Assembly: GCA_030063045.1 (NCBI GenBank)
Contig: JAQSEB010000072.1
Coordinates: 744,001 to 808,000, forward strand
Length of the DNA: 64,000 bases
Source of the DNA: Pratylenchus scribneri
Lineage: Eukaryota > Nematoda > Chromadorea > Rhabditida > Pratylenchidae
Direction of reading: 5' to 3'
Part shown: one piece after another, positions 1 to 11,547 of the stretch
How positions within the stretch are numbered: the first letter of the stretch is position 1
Layout: each line of letters opens with the position of its first letter
Program-made: the position numbers and the translations under genes
Notes under the pieces: generated by a model
Databases searched by the model: none
What the model was told of the DNA's origin: nothing
What the model saw: the letters and a program-made list of their open reading frames with translations, nothing else

Positions 1-160
1 TTTTACTAACTTTCATGAAAATTCTTAAATAAATAGTCAAATTAATTTTTTTAATTCCAAAATAAAAAAAATTCGGAAATATTTTTGAAGGATCAATTTA
101 ATATTTTTCGTTTTAATTATTGGAAATTCAAGACCCAATTAATTGTAGAGCATATTTTAG

Positions 161-388
161 CAAAAAAATATGGACCCATCTATGCAAATTTCGGAAGCAC
201 CTTTGCCACCCAATTTGCAAATTGATAAGCAAAAAGGGCATGGAGATGGTCAAGGACAGCATAGAATAATATTGGGATTGCCTGTTCCAAAACCTGGACA
301 AAATAAAAGAGATGGGAAGTACAAAGGAGAAGAAGGCCCATCATTAGGACAAAAGGCTCCAAAAAAGGCCAAAAAGGATAAAAGTTGA
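161..388 (+). CDS. Copy A, terminal exon only: acidic/basic NLS-like tail of the tandem secreted family
   Basis: Only the last exon is in the window; the gene begins upstream. The exon follows the acceptor CATATTTTAG at 151-160 and is open for 75 codons to TGA, in the same phase 0 as exon 4 of every other copy. It has the exon-4 layout: a polar start, a short hydrophobic stretch (IILGLP), then basic runs (GQNKRDG, KAPKKAKKDKS) resembling a nuclear localisation signal. The AATTG(T/C)AGAGCATATTTTAG acceptor context matches copy B rather than C-G. Positions 1-160 are AT-rich intron 3. Assignment to the family is confident; function is inferred only from the family pattern. Confidence 0.7.
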   Translation, partial: QKNMDPSMQISEAPLPPNLQIDKQKGHGDGQGQHRIILGLPVPKPGQNKRDGKYKGEEGPSLGQKAPKKAKKDKS

Positions 389-1372
389 AGAAGATAAGAT
401 CGAGAATCCCTAAAATTTATCAAAAAAATCGATTTACTAAAAAACGATATATTTTAACATATTTTTACATTTAAATACTATTATTTTAAATTTGGATAAA
501 TTTTACTATTTTTTTTTTTTCAATTGATGAATTTATTTACAACAATTAGATGATTTATTATAAAAGTATTTTAAACAAAATGTTTTTAATAATATTTATT
601 TATTTAAAATTTTTCCATTCATTTATTAATTCATGTTTATGGCCTGGACAGAATTCTCCACTGTCCCCACCAATCAATTTGAATTCGCATTTTCCAATGA
701 AAACAAAAATAATCGGCCATTTAAGAAACCATCGGTAATTGGAATTTGGATTTGGGCTCTTTGGAAAATGTGGATATATGGGCAAAATGGGTCTTTGGTG
801 ACAGTGTAGAGAATACGAAAATTATAGAGACTGGATATCGGGCTTTGAGATTAGAGAAATTAGCCAGCAATATTTGGGCATAATTGCTCGAAAAAGTCAG
901 GAGTTTGGCCGTTATACGGCCTAACATTATTGCGCACGCCTTGGGGACCCAAAAATGTCCTATTGAGTTTGATTGAGAAGTTCGCCCAATCGCTCGCCTC
1001 AATTCATTCGCCATGATTTGATTTATTTCGTGTTCCCCTACCCAAGTTGCCCAAAATAGAAAACATCATTTTCATTGAGGAATGGACTGGCATAGGCCGA
1101 ATGGTTATGTCCGAAATCCGAACTCAAACCAAAAAATTCGTATGATTTTAGATGCTTTAAATGATTAATCTAGTCCCAAATTTTAATCATTTATTTAATA
1201 ATAAAATTTATCTCAAAAATTAACAAAATCCTTCCAAATTAAATCCATTATAATAATTCAAATATGAAAAAAAATTTGATTCCTGAAATAAAAATTAAGA
1301 AAGCTATTATATTTAAATTCAGGCATTATATACCCTAAATAAATATAAAAAATAAACAATCATTTTTTATAG
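389..1372. other. Spacer A-B with the recurrent 3'-flank module
   Basis: No gene seen. After copy A the sequence is AT-rich. From about 800 it carries a module found in other spacers: ATAGAGAC, then GATTAGAGAAATTAGCCAGCAATATT, then CGCACGCCT...CCCAAAA. Related versions lie near 27286, 36686 and 41147. Short ORFs on both strands here have no family resemblance and are probably chance. The last ~100 bases before copy B are AT-rich and end in the acceptor TTTTTTATAG. Confidence 0.5.
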
Positions 1373-1381
1373 ATTATTATT

Positions 1382-4300
1382 ATGAAAATCGTCATATTTA
1401 TTCTAGTTCAATTATTTTTCATTTTATTATTTTCAAAAACATTTGGCCGATGTGATGATGAACTGCCAAATGAGATCAAAATCGCCATACGTTGGACTAA
1501 TTTTGCAGAAAAAAAATCTTTGTTTAAATTGGCTGCAAATGAAGGCCATTTTTGGAATGAAAGATTCAAGTTGAGCCTATTCCATGTGAACCGGCAATTT
1601 GAAAGGACAGTTTTGCAGCCAATTGCCAGTGGCATAACTGGGCATTACGATTTTGCTAAATTGAAAATTCATCCATTGCCACAACAAATTGGCACTCAAA
1701 ATCAAAATGCTGCTGGGCATATGAAGGAGAAAAAATTGAGGAGAAAGGCAAAAGGAAAAGAAGAAATTGGAATGGAGAAAAGTGAGAAAAATATTCATAA
1801 TACGTTGCAGTTGCAGGGTGAAGATGAATATGAATTGCAAATTAGAATAATTTCGATTGGAAATTGGAACATACAGAAGGTTTTTATTTGAATATAATAC
1901 AAAATTATTTTTAGATATTTTTTATAACAAAGCTAAGAGCTAACAATCAAAATTATTATTAAATTTTTTTATATATAATATAAAAATAAAAACAAGCCCA
2001 TCTCTACTCCGTTACATAATATTATTTAGTCGAAAAATGTCTAAATAAAAAAGCATTCTTTAATTTGAATAAAATATTTTCAGACTGTAATTAAAAGGTT
2101 GAAAAAATTGCCCAGTGTGTCGGAAATCCTAATTTGCCCTTTCGATGTCAATGGCAATGTCAATCCAACAGAACCATGCACATATAATTTTTACAATCCA
2201 ATAAATATAGTACTTCAGCCAATGCGAAATATATTCTTTCGAATGAATTTACAAAACAACAATAAATTAATACTCGTAAATATAAAATGCACTGGAACAA
2301 AAAATCAAATCCAACCACTGCAGCAGCAAGGAGATGGATATGGAGTCAAATATTTTGGTCCAGTTTGTCCATCTGATAAATACACACTCCATTTTCTTGT
2401 TAATCGACAATATCCTATTTCTGTGAATTTTTTAATAAAATGATATACAAAAATAAAATATTTATTCCATATAATTTAAATCTAAATGAATTTTTAAAAA
2501 TTTCTTTACTTCCAATTTACATATCTTTCAATTAAATCTTCTAGACAATTATTTTATAAATCGCTTTAGGATCACGATCCCGGTCATGTAAATCAAAAAC
2601 ATGAGCTCGGTCGCGTCTAAATCGGGACTGATATTATCCAGGAAATCCTGAATATTAGCCAGTCCAGACCCATCTTTTAATTCCATAAATTTCGGCACCC
2701 AAAATTTATTACTTGCCCTAATAGATTTCCAAAACTTTTTCAAACTACAATACACTTTTAAAATTGCTATAAGTTTAAATACATTAATAAATTATTGATT
2801 GTAAATTAATTCATATAAACTTTTCATATTCAGATTCCTTACAATTGTGATGAAGCAATTTATGTTAATGAAGAAAATACTTATCAATTCAAGAATCATA
2901 CGGATGGCACATTAGAATGCAAATTATTATTTAATGACAATATTGTGGATGGAAAATCCCAAGGATTGACTAATACCCAGATGAAACAAAGCAATTCCTC
3001 ATCCAATCCATCAATGTCACAGTCACTTCCCGCCGATGAAAGTTGGGCAAATATATGGAAATTACCGTTTAAAGAACGGACAAAAATGACAAATTTTAAA
3101 ATTGGAAAATTGATGCAGTTTCCTGCTGGAGAAGGTCGATGCGAAAATTTTTGAATAATAAGAATCGGAAAAATTCCATATATTTGCATGATTTTTTGAT
3201 TTAGGCGGTCAGCCCAGCTGCTGACTACACCCTTAATTTAATATGTTAATTATCTGCCTTTGCTGCACCTAGAACCATTCTTTAAATAAATAGACGAAAT
3301 TATTTCTTAGCTTAAAAGGCGTAATTATGTCTTAAGTAGTATGTAGTATAATACTAATTAATTGTAAATTGCTTACTAAATTTCTTCTAATATACAATTA
3401 AGATCAATTTCATTTGCAACTTCCTCATCAATCTCAATCAATTTCATCATTTTCTGACCCAATGATTCAACATGCAACAAAATTATTACAAAATTCATTT
3501 ACATATGCACCAAATCATCCTCATATTCGACCTCACAATCCTGGTACACAACCTCATTTATCGGGATCGAGCATTGTTCACGAAGGTTCTCTTCATAAGA
3601 CCGGTATGAACTATTTGAAAAACTTATTAAGCATTATATATCAATTATCCCCCTCGTAATAGGTTCCATGTACGATTCGCAATCAAAGCGAAGAACAGAT
3701 TCAAATTCAAAAGATTATGAATGGAATGAAATGCCAATAATGCTGAAAGAAAGGAGGAATCCAAGGACAATCGAAAAATCAGCTGAAAATGAATCGACCT
3801 CCGTTCATGGTCATCCAGATCCGCTTGTTAATTTGGAACTTAATTTGGATTTGCCATCATTAAATCAAGGAAATACTCATCGATATAATTTTGGGGCAAA
3901 TCAGGCAATTAAACGTCGAAAACTCTCAAAAGATGTGCGAATAACCAAGAAAGGAAAGGGTCCAATTCCAATTGAAATGCAATTGGAGCATGAATTGCCT
4001 TCCACGCATCATGACCACAGCAATCCCTGGATTTGGGATTGCATTTGAGTCCATTGTCAAATCCGCTACAACAAAAAACGGAAAGAATATCGGAGAAAGG
4101 AAAGGACACAATGACTGATGAGAAGCAATCTAAACCTGAACCGACTTTCAAGCATTACGGCCAACAAATCCCTGATTTGGGATTTCAATTAAATTTTCGA
4201 CCAGTGGACTCAACAAATATGTCATCTTCAAACAATCCTAGCAAAAAGCAAACTCATCAGAAATCATTACAAATCCCGACCAGGAAATTTTCGAAAACTA

Positions 4301-5095
4301 AGCAGGGTAATTCATCAAATCAAAGACACGACAGTGAGCAACAAATTCAAACGAGTGAAATGTTGACTTTTACACAAGAACTCATTGATCAAGGCAATTC
4401 TCAAACTACATTGCAAAAATCGAAACAAACGCCCGAAAAAGAAATTGGCTCATATCAATCACCAATATCGGCATTCAAAAAATATAAAAAAGAGTTATCA
4501 ACACCTACTACAGAACATCAAAGTTCGGCTTCTACCACCGTACAACAGCAGCAGGATGAGTCTTATCTGGCGGAAAGAAAAGTTTGTATATATATTAAAA
4601 TAAATGGGGAAAAATATATTTGGCTCTAAATATCAAATTTGAATATATAAAGATGACATAAACATTAATCCATATTTTTGGAGCAAAATATGCAGAATAA
4701 GCAAGTTTTATGACCATAGTGGGTAGGGCGGTCCACTAAGGAAAAAGGGATTTCACTCTTGGCAGAAACCCATATATAATCTCAAGAATAGCTGGGTCTC
4801 ATTTCAAAGTTCCATATTCAGTTGGGAACACTCCCGTCGGAAATATTTTTTAAGATCCAATTTATAATTAATATATTCCGCTTAAATTTTTGGAAATTTT
4901 AAGCCCAATTAATTGCAGAGCATATTTTAGCATGAAAATGTGGGACAAATTATACACATTTTGGATTCGGATGATGAAGAAGAAGAATTTACAAAGTTGC
5001 GATTGGGAATGAGTGATCAAAAACGAGGACCAAATAAAAGAGATGGAAATGGAAAAGGGGAAGCAGACCCAACGATAAAAAAGGGCAAAAGTTGA
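1382..5095 (+). CDS. Copy B: secreted six-Cys family member with three EAR-like motifs (seven-exon model)
   Basis: Exons proposed: 1382-1879, 2084-2422, 2834-3134, 3403-3603, 3663-3934, 4021-4581, 4931-5095; every junction is GT-AG and in frame (about 778 aa). Exon 1 gives a signal peptide (MKIVIFILVQLFFILLF). Exon 2 and the start of exon 3 carry the six Cys of the family. The disordered part contains repeated blocks ending in LELNLDLP (3833-3856), DLGLHLSPL (about 4030-4056) and DLGFQLNFRP (about 4171-4200), which resemble EAR motifs. The last exon is acidic (HILDSDDEEEE), then basic (QKRGPNKRDG, KKGKS). Odd point: the proposed intron 3935-4020 lies in sequence that looks coding in its own frame, so a frameshift near 4025 is the alternative and the copy could then be a pseudogene. 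Introns 3135-3402 and 3604-3662 are absent from copies C-G. Confidence 0.6.
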
Positions 5096-6195
5096 AGAAA
5101 ATAGTTTGAAAAAGATAATTGGCCGAGAATTCGGTCATTTCATGCAAAAAAAATTTAATTTATTAAATTTTATTTTAAAGCATTTTCAATATTTATTGTT
5201 ATTTAAATTTGGATAAATTTTACTCTTTTTTTCAAGTCCAGAATATAATTGAACAATTCACCCCAAGATTGATTGAGGACACCAAAATCTGCCAAACTTT
5301 TGCCAGTTTATAAAAAAATTATCAAAGACTGAATTAATTTTGATGGTTTTGTTAAAAAATTAAAGAGATGATTTTTGGCTATTTATTTTTAAATTATTTT
5401 ATTTATTAATTTAGAATTTGTGAAGTTATGCCCAAAAACCTACTAAAATTTCGTCAGCCATTTGTAATTTTTTGAACAACTTCATTAATTTTGAAGCAAT
5501 TTAAAGATGTAAAATTAATATCATTGGATAGCCAACAGTGTACTGATCTTTAATTTGATAATAAAATCATTAAAAATGTTTAATTTTTTGGTGACATTAT
5601 AAAAAATGATAAATTCGGCCTACGTGAAATTAGAATACCAGCCAAAAATCAATCCTTCCGCATCCGAAATAGTCCCCTCTAAAGTGGGCCATTTAGCGGG
5701 CATCTGGACCTTCAAGATTGAATCAAAATCCATTAGATAGTCCAAAAAATTAAGAAAAATCCCGTTCCTACCCTCCATCAACTCAAATAATTCCTTCAAT
5801 TTTACACGAAATTTATTGCTCACTCGCCCGCAAACAACCTAAATTCAATCAATAATGTGATAAAAATTGGGAATGACTTGCGCACGCCTCCTAGGTCCCA
5901 AAAAGAGTCGTTTCGAGAGAAGTGCCCAATTCCTGCATATAATGATCATGGGCGACTCGCATTCATCGATGGTAGGTTTGAATGATTCCAAATTCCTTCG
6001 AAATCTCCCCGAGCTCATTCAATCCAGCAAGGAATTTTTAAATTATTTTCATCGAAACTTTATAATCTTCCTAATTCCATAAAACTAACGAAATTTAATG
6101 AATATTTGATTTTTTATTTCTCGCGATTTAAATAAATTTTTTCACCCAAAAATATTTTTGTTCTAAAAATTTTATTTATAAAATTTATAATCCTT
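5096..6195. other. Spacer B-C, left part
   Basis: No gene seen. It is AT-rich with a spacer module near 5870 (GGGAATGACTTGCGCACGCCTC...GTCCCAAAA), also seen near 12140, 32065, 37707 and 53750. ORFs at 5620-5823 (minus) and 5867-6082 (plus) overlap this repeated module and are judged chance. Confidence 0.4.
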
Positions 6196-7384
6196 ACAAG
6201 GGAAGTACCTCACCTTAAGGTGGCCCTTTTTGATGAAACTTGGCATGTCTTTTGGCCATAGGATGCCTACACATAATCCGCTATTTTTATCTGCGGAATG
6301 AGCTCGCCTACTGTTTTATGGCCAATAAAAATTTTTAATTTGACGATTTATTGGATTGGAAATAGGAAGAGGCAGATGCCTGGATGGTGTATGGGGTAAG
6401 TATGTAGAATACTTTTTATGGTCATGTGTTCAATTCCTCTCATCGGCAAGTATTTTTTTAATTTCTTAAACACATTTTTAATACAAATTTAGAGTTTTAT
6501 TATTAAAAATTAAATAAAAGAATTAAAATTATGTAAACCGCAATATAATTATCTGCCCAATGAGCTTATCTCGGATTTTATTACCATAAAACCTATTTTT
6601 TCAGCCATTTTGGCCATAGCCCATATCTCCGTATAGGGATGTCCTAAAATTATGAACTAAACGTCATATTATAGAGAATTTTATTGGCTATAATATTGGT
6701 AAATGTTTTCTAGGCCTAAAAATTTTTTGAAATTTTTTATCGATTTTTTTTCGAAAAATCCCGAATTTGGCCAATTTTCAATGGGCCATAACTCGGGTAT
6801 ATGGCTACATTGGAACATGGCCCAATTATGTTTTTTGATCACAATATCATAAAGTATTTTTATGTAAATTTTCAGATTTTTTCGTCAACCTGAAAATTTT
6901 TGCAAATTTACAATGCCTAGGCCTGTATGGGCAAAATACCTAGAATTTTCAGGTTAAGGGAAAAATCTGAAAATTTACATAAAAATACTTTATGATATTG
7001 TGATCAAAAAACATAATTGGGCCATGTTCCAATGTAGCCATATACCCGAGTTATGGCCCATTGAAAATTGGCCAAATTCGGGATTTTTCGAAAAAAAATC
7101 GATAAAAAATTTCAAAAAATTTTTAGGCCTAGAAAACATTTACCAATATTATAGCCCATAAAATTCTCTATAATATGACGTTTAGTTCATAATTTTAGGA
7201 CATCCCTATACGGAGATATGGGCTATGGCCTAAATGGCTGAAAAAATAGGTTTTATGGCCATAAAATCCGAGGCGTGGGCATTCCGCAGATAAAAATAGC
7301 GGATTATGTGTAGGCATCCTATGGCCAAAAGACATGCCAAGTTTCATCAAAAAGGGCCACCTTAAGGTGAGGTACTTCCCTTGT
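6196..7384. mobile_element. Long foldback (inverted-repeat) element, about 1.19 kb
   Basis: The left end CAAGGGAAGTACCTCACC matches the reverse complement of the right end, and the arms stay almost fully complementary up to a short central loop near 6900-6960. Flanks read TTA on both sides (…CCTTA|CAAGGG … CCCTTG|TTAG), which suggests a 3-bp target duplication as in PIF/Harbinger elements. No transposase ORF is present, so it is non-autonomous. The left arm is interrupted by a separate insertion (6305-6566). Confidence 0.75.
6305..6566 (+). mobile_element. tRNA-like SINE candidate nested in the foldback element
   Basis: This segment interrupts the left arm only; the right arm has no counterpart. 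It is bounded by the 8-base direct repeat AATGAGCT (6297-6304 and 6559-6566). Inside, near 6380-6440, a GGATGGTGTATGGGG stretch and GTGTTCAATTCC look like degenerate pol III A and B boxes at tRNA-like spacing. This fits a short tRNA-derived retroposon. The box match is weak. Confidence 0.4.
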
Positions 7385-7432
7385 TAGATGGAAAATAAAT
7401 AATTTTAAGAAAAATCGTAAAAATTTGAACCA

Positions 7433-7605
7433 GCGGCTTCGCCGCCTTAAACGATTATACTTTCGGTTAGAGAAATCGCCTTCGGCGATTTCCACACCGG
7501 GCCTAGTATCTCGCCCCTTTGGGGCTCAATTTCTCTCTTCGCCCCTTCGGGGCTCAACCCTATTCTTTCCGCGTGTCATTTTCGCCCCTTCGGGGCTCAA
7601 CCCTT
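7433..7605. repeat. Cluster of GC-rich perfect hairpins with TTC loops
   Basis: Five short palindromes follow in 170 bases: GCGGC-TTC-GCCGC (7433), AAATCGCC-TTC-GGCGATTT (about 7472), GCCCC-TTT-GGGGC (7513), GCCCC-TTC-GGGGC (7541) and again at 7584. Three are followed by TCAA. GC content is far above the surroundings. The ORFs crossing this cluster (7425-7775, 7519-7713 and minus 7526-7813) are products of the repeats. The rest of 7606-7970 is ordinary AT-rich 5' flank of copy C. Confidence 0.75.
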
Positions 7606-7976
7606 TTAGCACACTATTTCTTAATTTTTCTCTTCTCTTCTCTTTCACGCTGGTTAAACATTGGCTTGCGGGGAAGCGCGGGGCAGAGTGGAAGGAAGGG
7701 AAGTCCCCATTGAGGCTAGATACAAAGAGAAATAGTACAGGCAGACATAAGGGAAAAACACAAATTGGCGAATAACTCGCGCATATGGCCAAAAGAAAAA
7801 AAACCAAGTTCAACTACTCCCCCACCAAGGTTTAATTCCTTGTAGCCAAAATTTCAGAAAAATCGGTTGGCTAGAAAAAAAGTTATTTGGATTTTAAAAA
7901 GTTTTACCTAACTTCTAGTAATAATATAGAATAAAATTTATAGAATTATTTATAATCATTATTTTTAAAATAGATT

Positions 7977-10900
7977 ATGATGAATATCATTTACATTCAA
8001 TTATTTTACATTTTATTTTTTGCCAAAACGTTTGGACGAGCCGATGTTAATGTTAATGAGATTAAAATTACCATCCAATGGAGACATTTACCAGGAATGG
8101 AAATTTTAAATAGTAAATTGTCAGAATGGAATAAACGATTCGAGCTTACATTATATCGCGTGGATCGACAAACTGGAATGGTAATTTTGCCGCCAATTGC
8201 CAGTGGAAAAACAGGACATTACGATTTGGCGATGTTAAAAATTGATCCGCAGGCCAAAATTGACAAACAAAATGTTATGGGAAGGGGGAAGGAATTGGCA
8301 GAAAGCAGTAGTAGAAAAGGAAAAGGAATTGTTCAGCAGGATTTATTTGAATTGCAAATCAAAATGATTTCGCCTGAAAATTTTAACATACAACAACAAG
8401 TTTGCCCTAATTCTAATTCGAAAATCTTTAAAAAAAAAGAATAAGCCTCAACACTTTATTTATATCAAAATTCACATTTTTCCATGACATTGGTTTTTTT
8501 ATTGCTGATTGGACTTTGTAGCTTGTAGATAATTTTTTGTCAGAAAGGCCTCCAGGAAAAATACAAGCGGAATATGTAAGGTATAGGAATAGGCAGACTC
8601 TTTTTAATGTTAGGGTAATGTAGGATTAATACTATGGGATAAATTCTACAAATATTGAAAAAATGCATTAGATAGGATTTTAAAAATTAGGGTAGTTTGA
8701 TTTGCAAACAGTTTTAATCTATCATAAAAAGAATTTTGATTTTTTATATGGATTTTATTAAAGGGAATTATTTAATTTGCCGAAAAAATTGCTGAATGGG
8801 ATATATAATGTCTTTTTTGTAACTAGGGGTTTAGGGCTAGGGTTAGGTTCAGGGCAGGCATGGGATTAGGGGCTAAGGGCTAGGGGCTAAAAGGAATCTT
8901 AACAAAGTTTGAATTATTATATGGCCTAATGATTTTTTTTCGGCACGAATGATTTTTCAGCATTTTCAGTAGTCTTTTCGGCAAATTAAATAGTATCCTT
9001 TTATTAAATAGTTTGCATTGATATGAATGCTTGCTTTACAAAAAAAAATAATTTTAATTTTTTTACTAATAAATAAGGCAATTCTCGAAGCTGCTGCATA
9101 AACATTGATAATATTTTTAGACCATGGTAAAAAGATTTGATGAGCTGCCCAATAAGAAGCAAATCCTAATTTGTGTATTCGATCCAAACATTGAATGCTC
9201 CAACCATAAAGAAAAAAATCAACTTCCAATAAGAAAGATATTTTTTGAAATGATGCAAAAATTAGAAACATTACAAATCCAAAGAATTCTATGCATCAAA
9301 ACAGGCATATTCTTCCAACCCAGTCAGCTGAATCGACAGGCAAATGGAATGGCATATGAGGGACAAGTTTGTCCATCCGATGAATACAAAATCTATTTTT
9401 CGGTCATTGGAGGAACAAGAAGCGTAAATTTTTTAATAAAAATTCATAAACATTTTTTAACTTATTCCAATGAAATTTTATCTTTTTTATGATTACAATT
9501 TTTCTTTTTTTATTTTTATTTGGACAATCTTATAGATATCTTAGCGAAACTCGAATTACAAATAATAATAACGATTTGATGTAGATTTTTAATTGTACTA
9601 CATAATAATTTAAAAATTAATTTTTAGAAAAATGTACCTTCACAAAAAAAATTTTACAAATGGATCTCTTCTCTATTAATTTACATAAAAAATGACTGAA
9701 TTTGTATAAATCATTTCGTGTCGAAAAAAATTTATTTTTAAGGCCATATAACTGGCCAAATTAGACTTCTTTAAGAATCCCTAAACCCTCTAGCTCCCTC
9801 ATCCCTTCCCACCCTGAAACTTAACCCTGAACTTAACAGACATTTGTAGACGTCAAGTTGGTGCTTGACAGTTAAGGTTGACATTTACCTTGACCTTGAT
9901 GTCAAAGTCAAGTCAAGTTGGGAAATTCTGGGTCAAGGTCTAGCTTCTCTATTTCCTTGATATTTTGGCTTGACGTCAAGATAAGCCTAATAAAATAACT
10001 AGCTATGGCAAAGTTACCTCAAAAATATAATATTTTTCGATACGAAAGAATTTATGTAAATTCAGTCTTTTTTCTGATAATTAATATTTTTCCCTTCGCA
10101 TATCCATAAAAATAATTGGAATTATACTTGAACATAAATTAATAAAATGATTATAATAATTTTAAAATAATATTAAATTTTAGACTATTCATTTTTCATT
10201 CATTTGTGATGAGGCAATTAATTTAGCAAAAATAAACCATTATCAATTATGGTTTTTTGATTCGAATGGCAATAGCAAATGTAAATTAAAATTAAATGAG
10301 GACAATATTGAGGATGGAAGTAATTCGCAAAATCCTCAAATAATGCAAACAACATCCAATATTTCTTCTTCTGCAGTTGCCAATTCACAGCAGATGAAAT
10401 TAATGGGAAAAAATATATCCATAACTAAGCCATCAATGAAATCGCAATCCAATCTTCTCAGTAAAACTTTGCCAAAATTGATGAATTTACCTGCGACGAA
10501 TGAACAATTGCAAAATATCATCCCCCAATTTCAAGGTCAACAACATCCGCAACCTTCGTCGCATCAGTCACATCCATTTCTAATTCCATCATATTTGTAC
10601 CCGTCAATGACTGCCCAACTCGCACCACATTTTGCGGCACAACTTTTACAACATGCATTTACATCCGCTGGACTAAACCAAAGTCAATCCAATCTTCAAA
10701 ATTTCCAACCTGGCACCATTCCAAGTGCTCATTCGGATTTGAGCAATACCCAATTTGCGAATCCAAGACAAGGAGGTCAAAATCTTTTCCCAACAAATTT
10801 TAAATCATCTCAAATTGCCGGCATTTCCGGACAGCACCAACGGCAATATTTACATTCTAATTCTAATATTGCCCATTCATCGAGTCAAATACCTGTCAGT

Positions 10901-11547
10901 GGGCAACAACAAATTCAACCAAGTGAAATGTCTGAAGAACACATTGTTCCGAAAAAAGGTCACCTTCAAACTTTGCTGGATTCTTTGCAAATACCTCAAT
11001 CAGCATCCGAAAAACAAATTGGCCCTTTCCGATCACAAAAACAAATCCATCCAACAATGGGTTCGGCTAGTCAACAGTCAGTGGGGATATCGGACTCTCG
11101 AAAGAAAATGCCATTACAAATTGAAAATCCGTCACAATATGAATCGCCTTCCATCCAAGGCCATCCACCCATTGATTTAGAATTTAACTTGGCTCCTCCG
11201 GGCTCATCAAATAAAGTGAATTTTATTTTTATTAAATTTTTTAATTTTCATGAATCATGACTAAAATAAAAAAAAAAATGTTGGACATTATATTTCTTTA
11301 AAGGATTTGTCAATTATCAATTTGTTCAGAAATAATAATTTATGCCAAAATTTAGCTTACGAAACAATTATTGCAAAATTTGGAGGATCAACCTATGTCC
11401 TCCGATTTGCAAATGGACGAGGAACAAGAAAAACATGATGATGAACAAATAAATTTGGGATTGGGATTGATGAGTGGTCAGAAAAGAGGACAAAATGAAA
11501 GAGATGACGAAGGACCATCGAAAAAGGCCAAAAAAGATTTAAATTGA
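7977..11547 (+). CDS. Copy C: intact secreted six-Cys protein with LGLGL and NLS-like tail
   Basis: Four exons, all phase 0: 7977-8399, 9121-9423, 10184-11215, 11356-11547 (about 649 aa). The ATG lies 3 bases after an acceptor (AAAATAG|ATTATGATG), so trans-splicing of a leader is likely. Domains: signal peptide 1 to about 23; Cys-free domain to about 141 with the shared ITIQWRHLPGME and IASGKTGHYDLA blocks; six-Cys domain (CVF, ECSN, LCIK, QVCPSDEY, FICDEA, KCKLK); about 290 residues rich in Gln/Ser/His/Pro; DLEFNLAPP (11174-11200); then exon 4 with LGLGL (11455-11469), QKRGQNERD and KKAKKD. No lesion seen. Secretion is supported by the sequence. Nuclear targeting and co-repressor binding are inferences from motifs. 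No known family recognised. Confidence 0.8.
8752..9009. mobile_element. Foldback element with telomere-like core in intron 1 of copy C
   Basis: The arms share TTTTATTAAA(A)GG and ATTTAATTTGCCGAAAA in opposite orientation at the two ends. The loop (about 8820-8905) is G-rich and repetitive, made of GGGCTAGGGTTAGG- and GGGGCTAAGGGC-like units. No coding capacity. Confidence 0.55.
9685..10085. mobile_element. Foldback element with telomere-like core in intron 2 of copy C
   Basis: The left arm (AAAAATGACTGAATTTG…TTTCGTGTCGAAAAA…GGCCATATAACTGGCC) is repeated inverted at the right end. The core begins with CCCTAAACCCT-like units and continues into a short TTGACGTCAAG-type repeat stretch. The same arm sequence occurs at 34250-34505, so this is a repeat family and not a chance hairpin. 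Confidence 0.6.

Noticed and set aside
7425..7813. ORFs of 64-116 aa on both strands
   Set aside because: They cross the GC-rich hairpin cluster, overlap each other on both strands and show no family likeness.
10755..11180. 141-aa overlapping plus ORF in copy C exon 3
   Set aside because: Alternative-frame shadow of the Gln/Ser-rich exon; similar shadows occur in E, F and I because of shared base composition.
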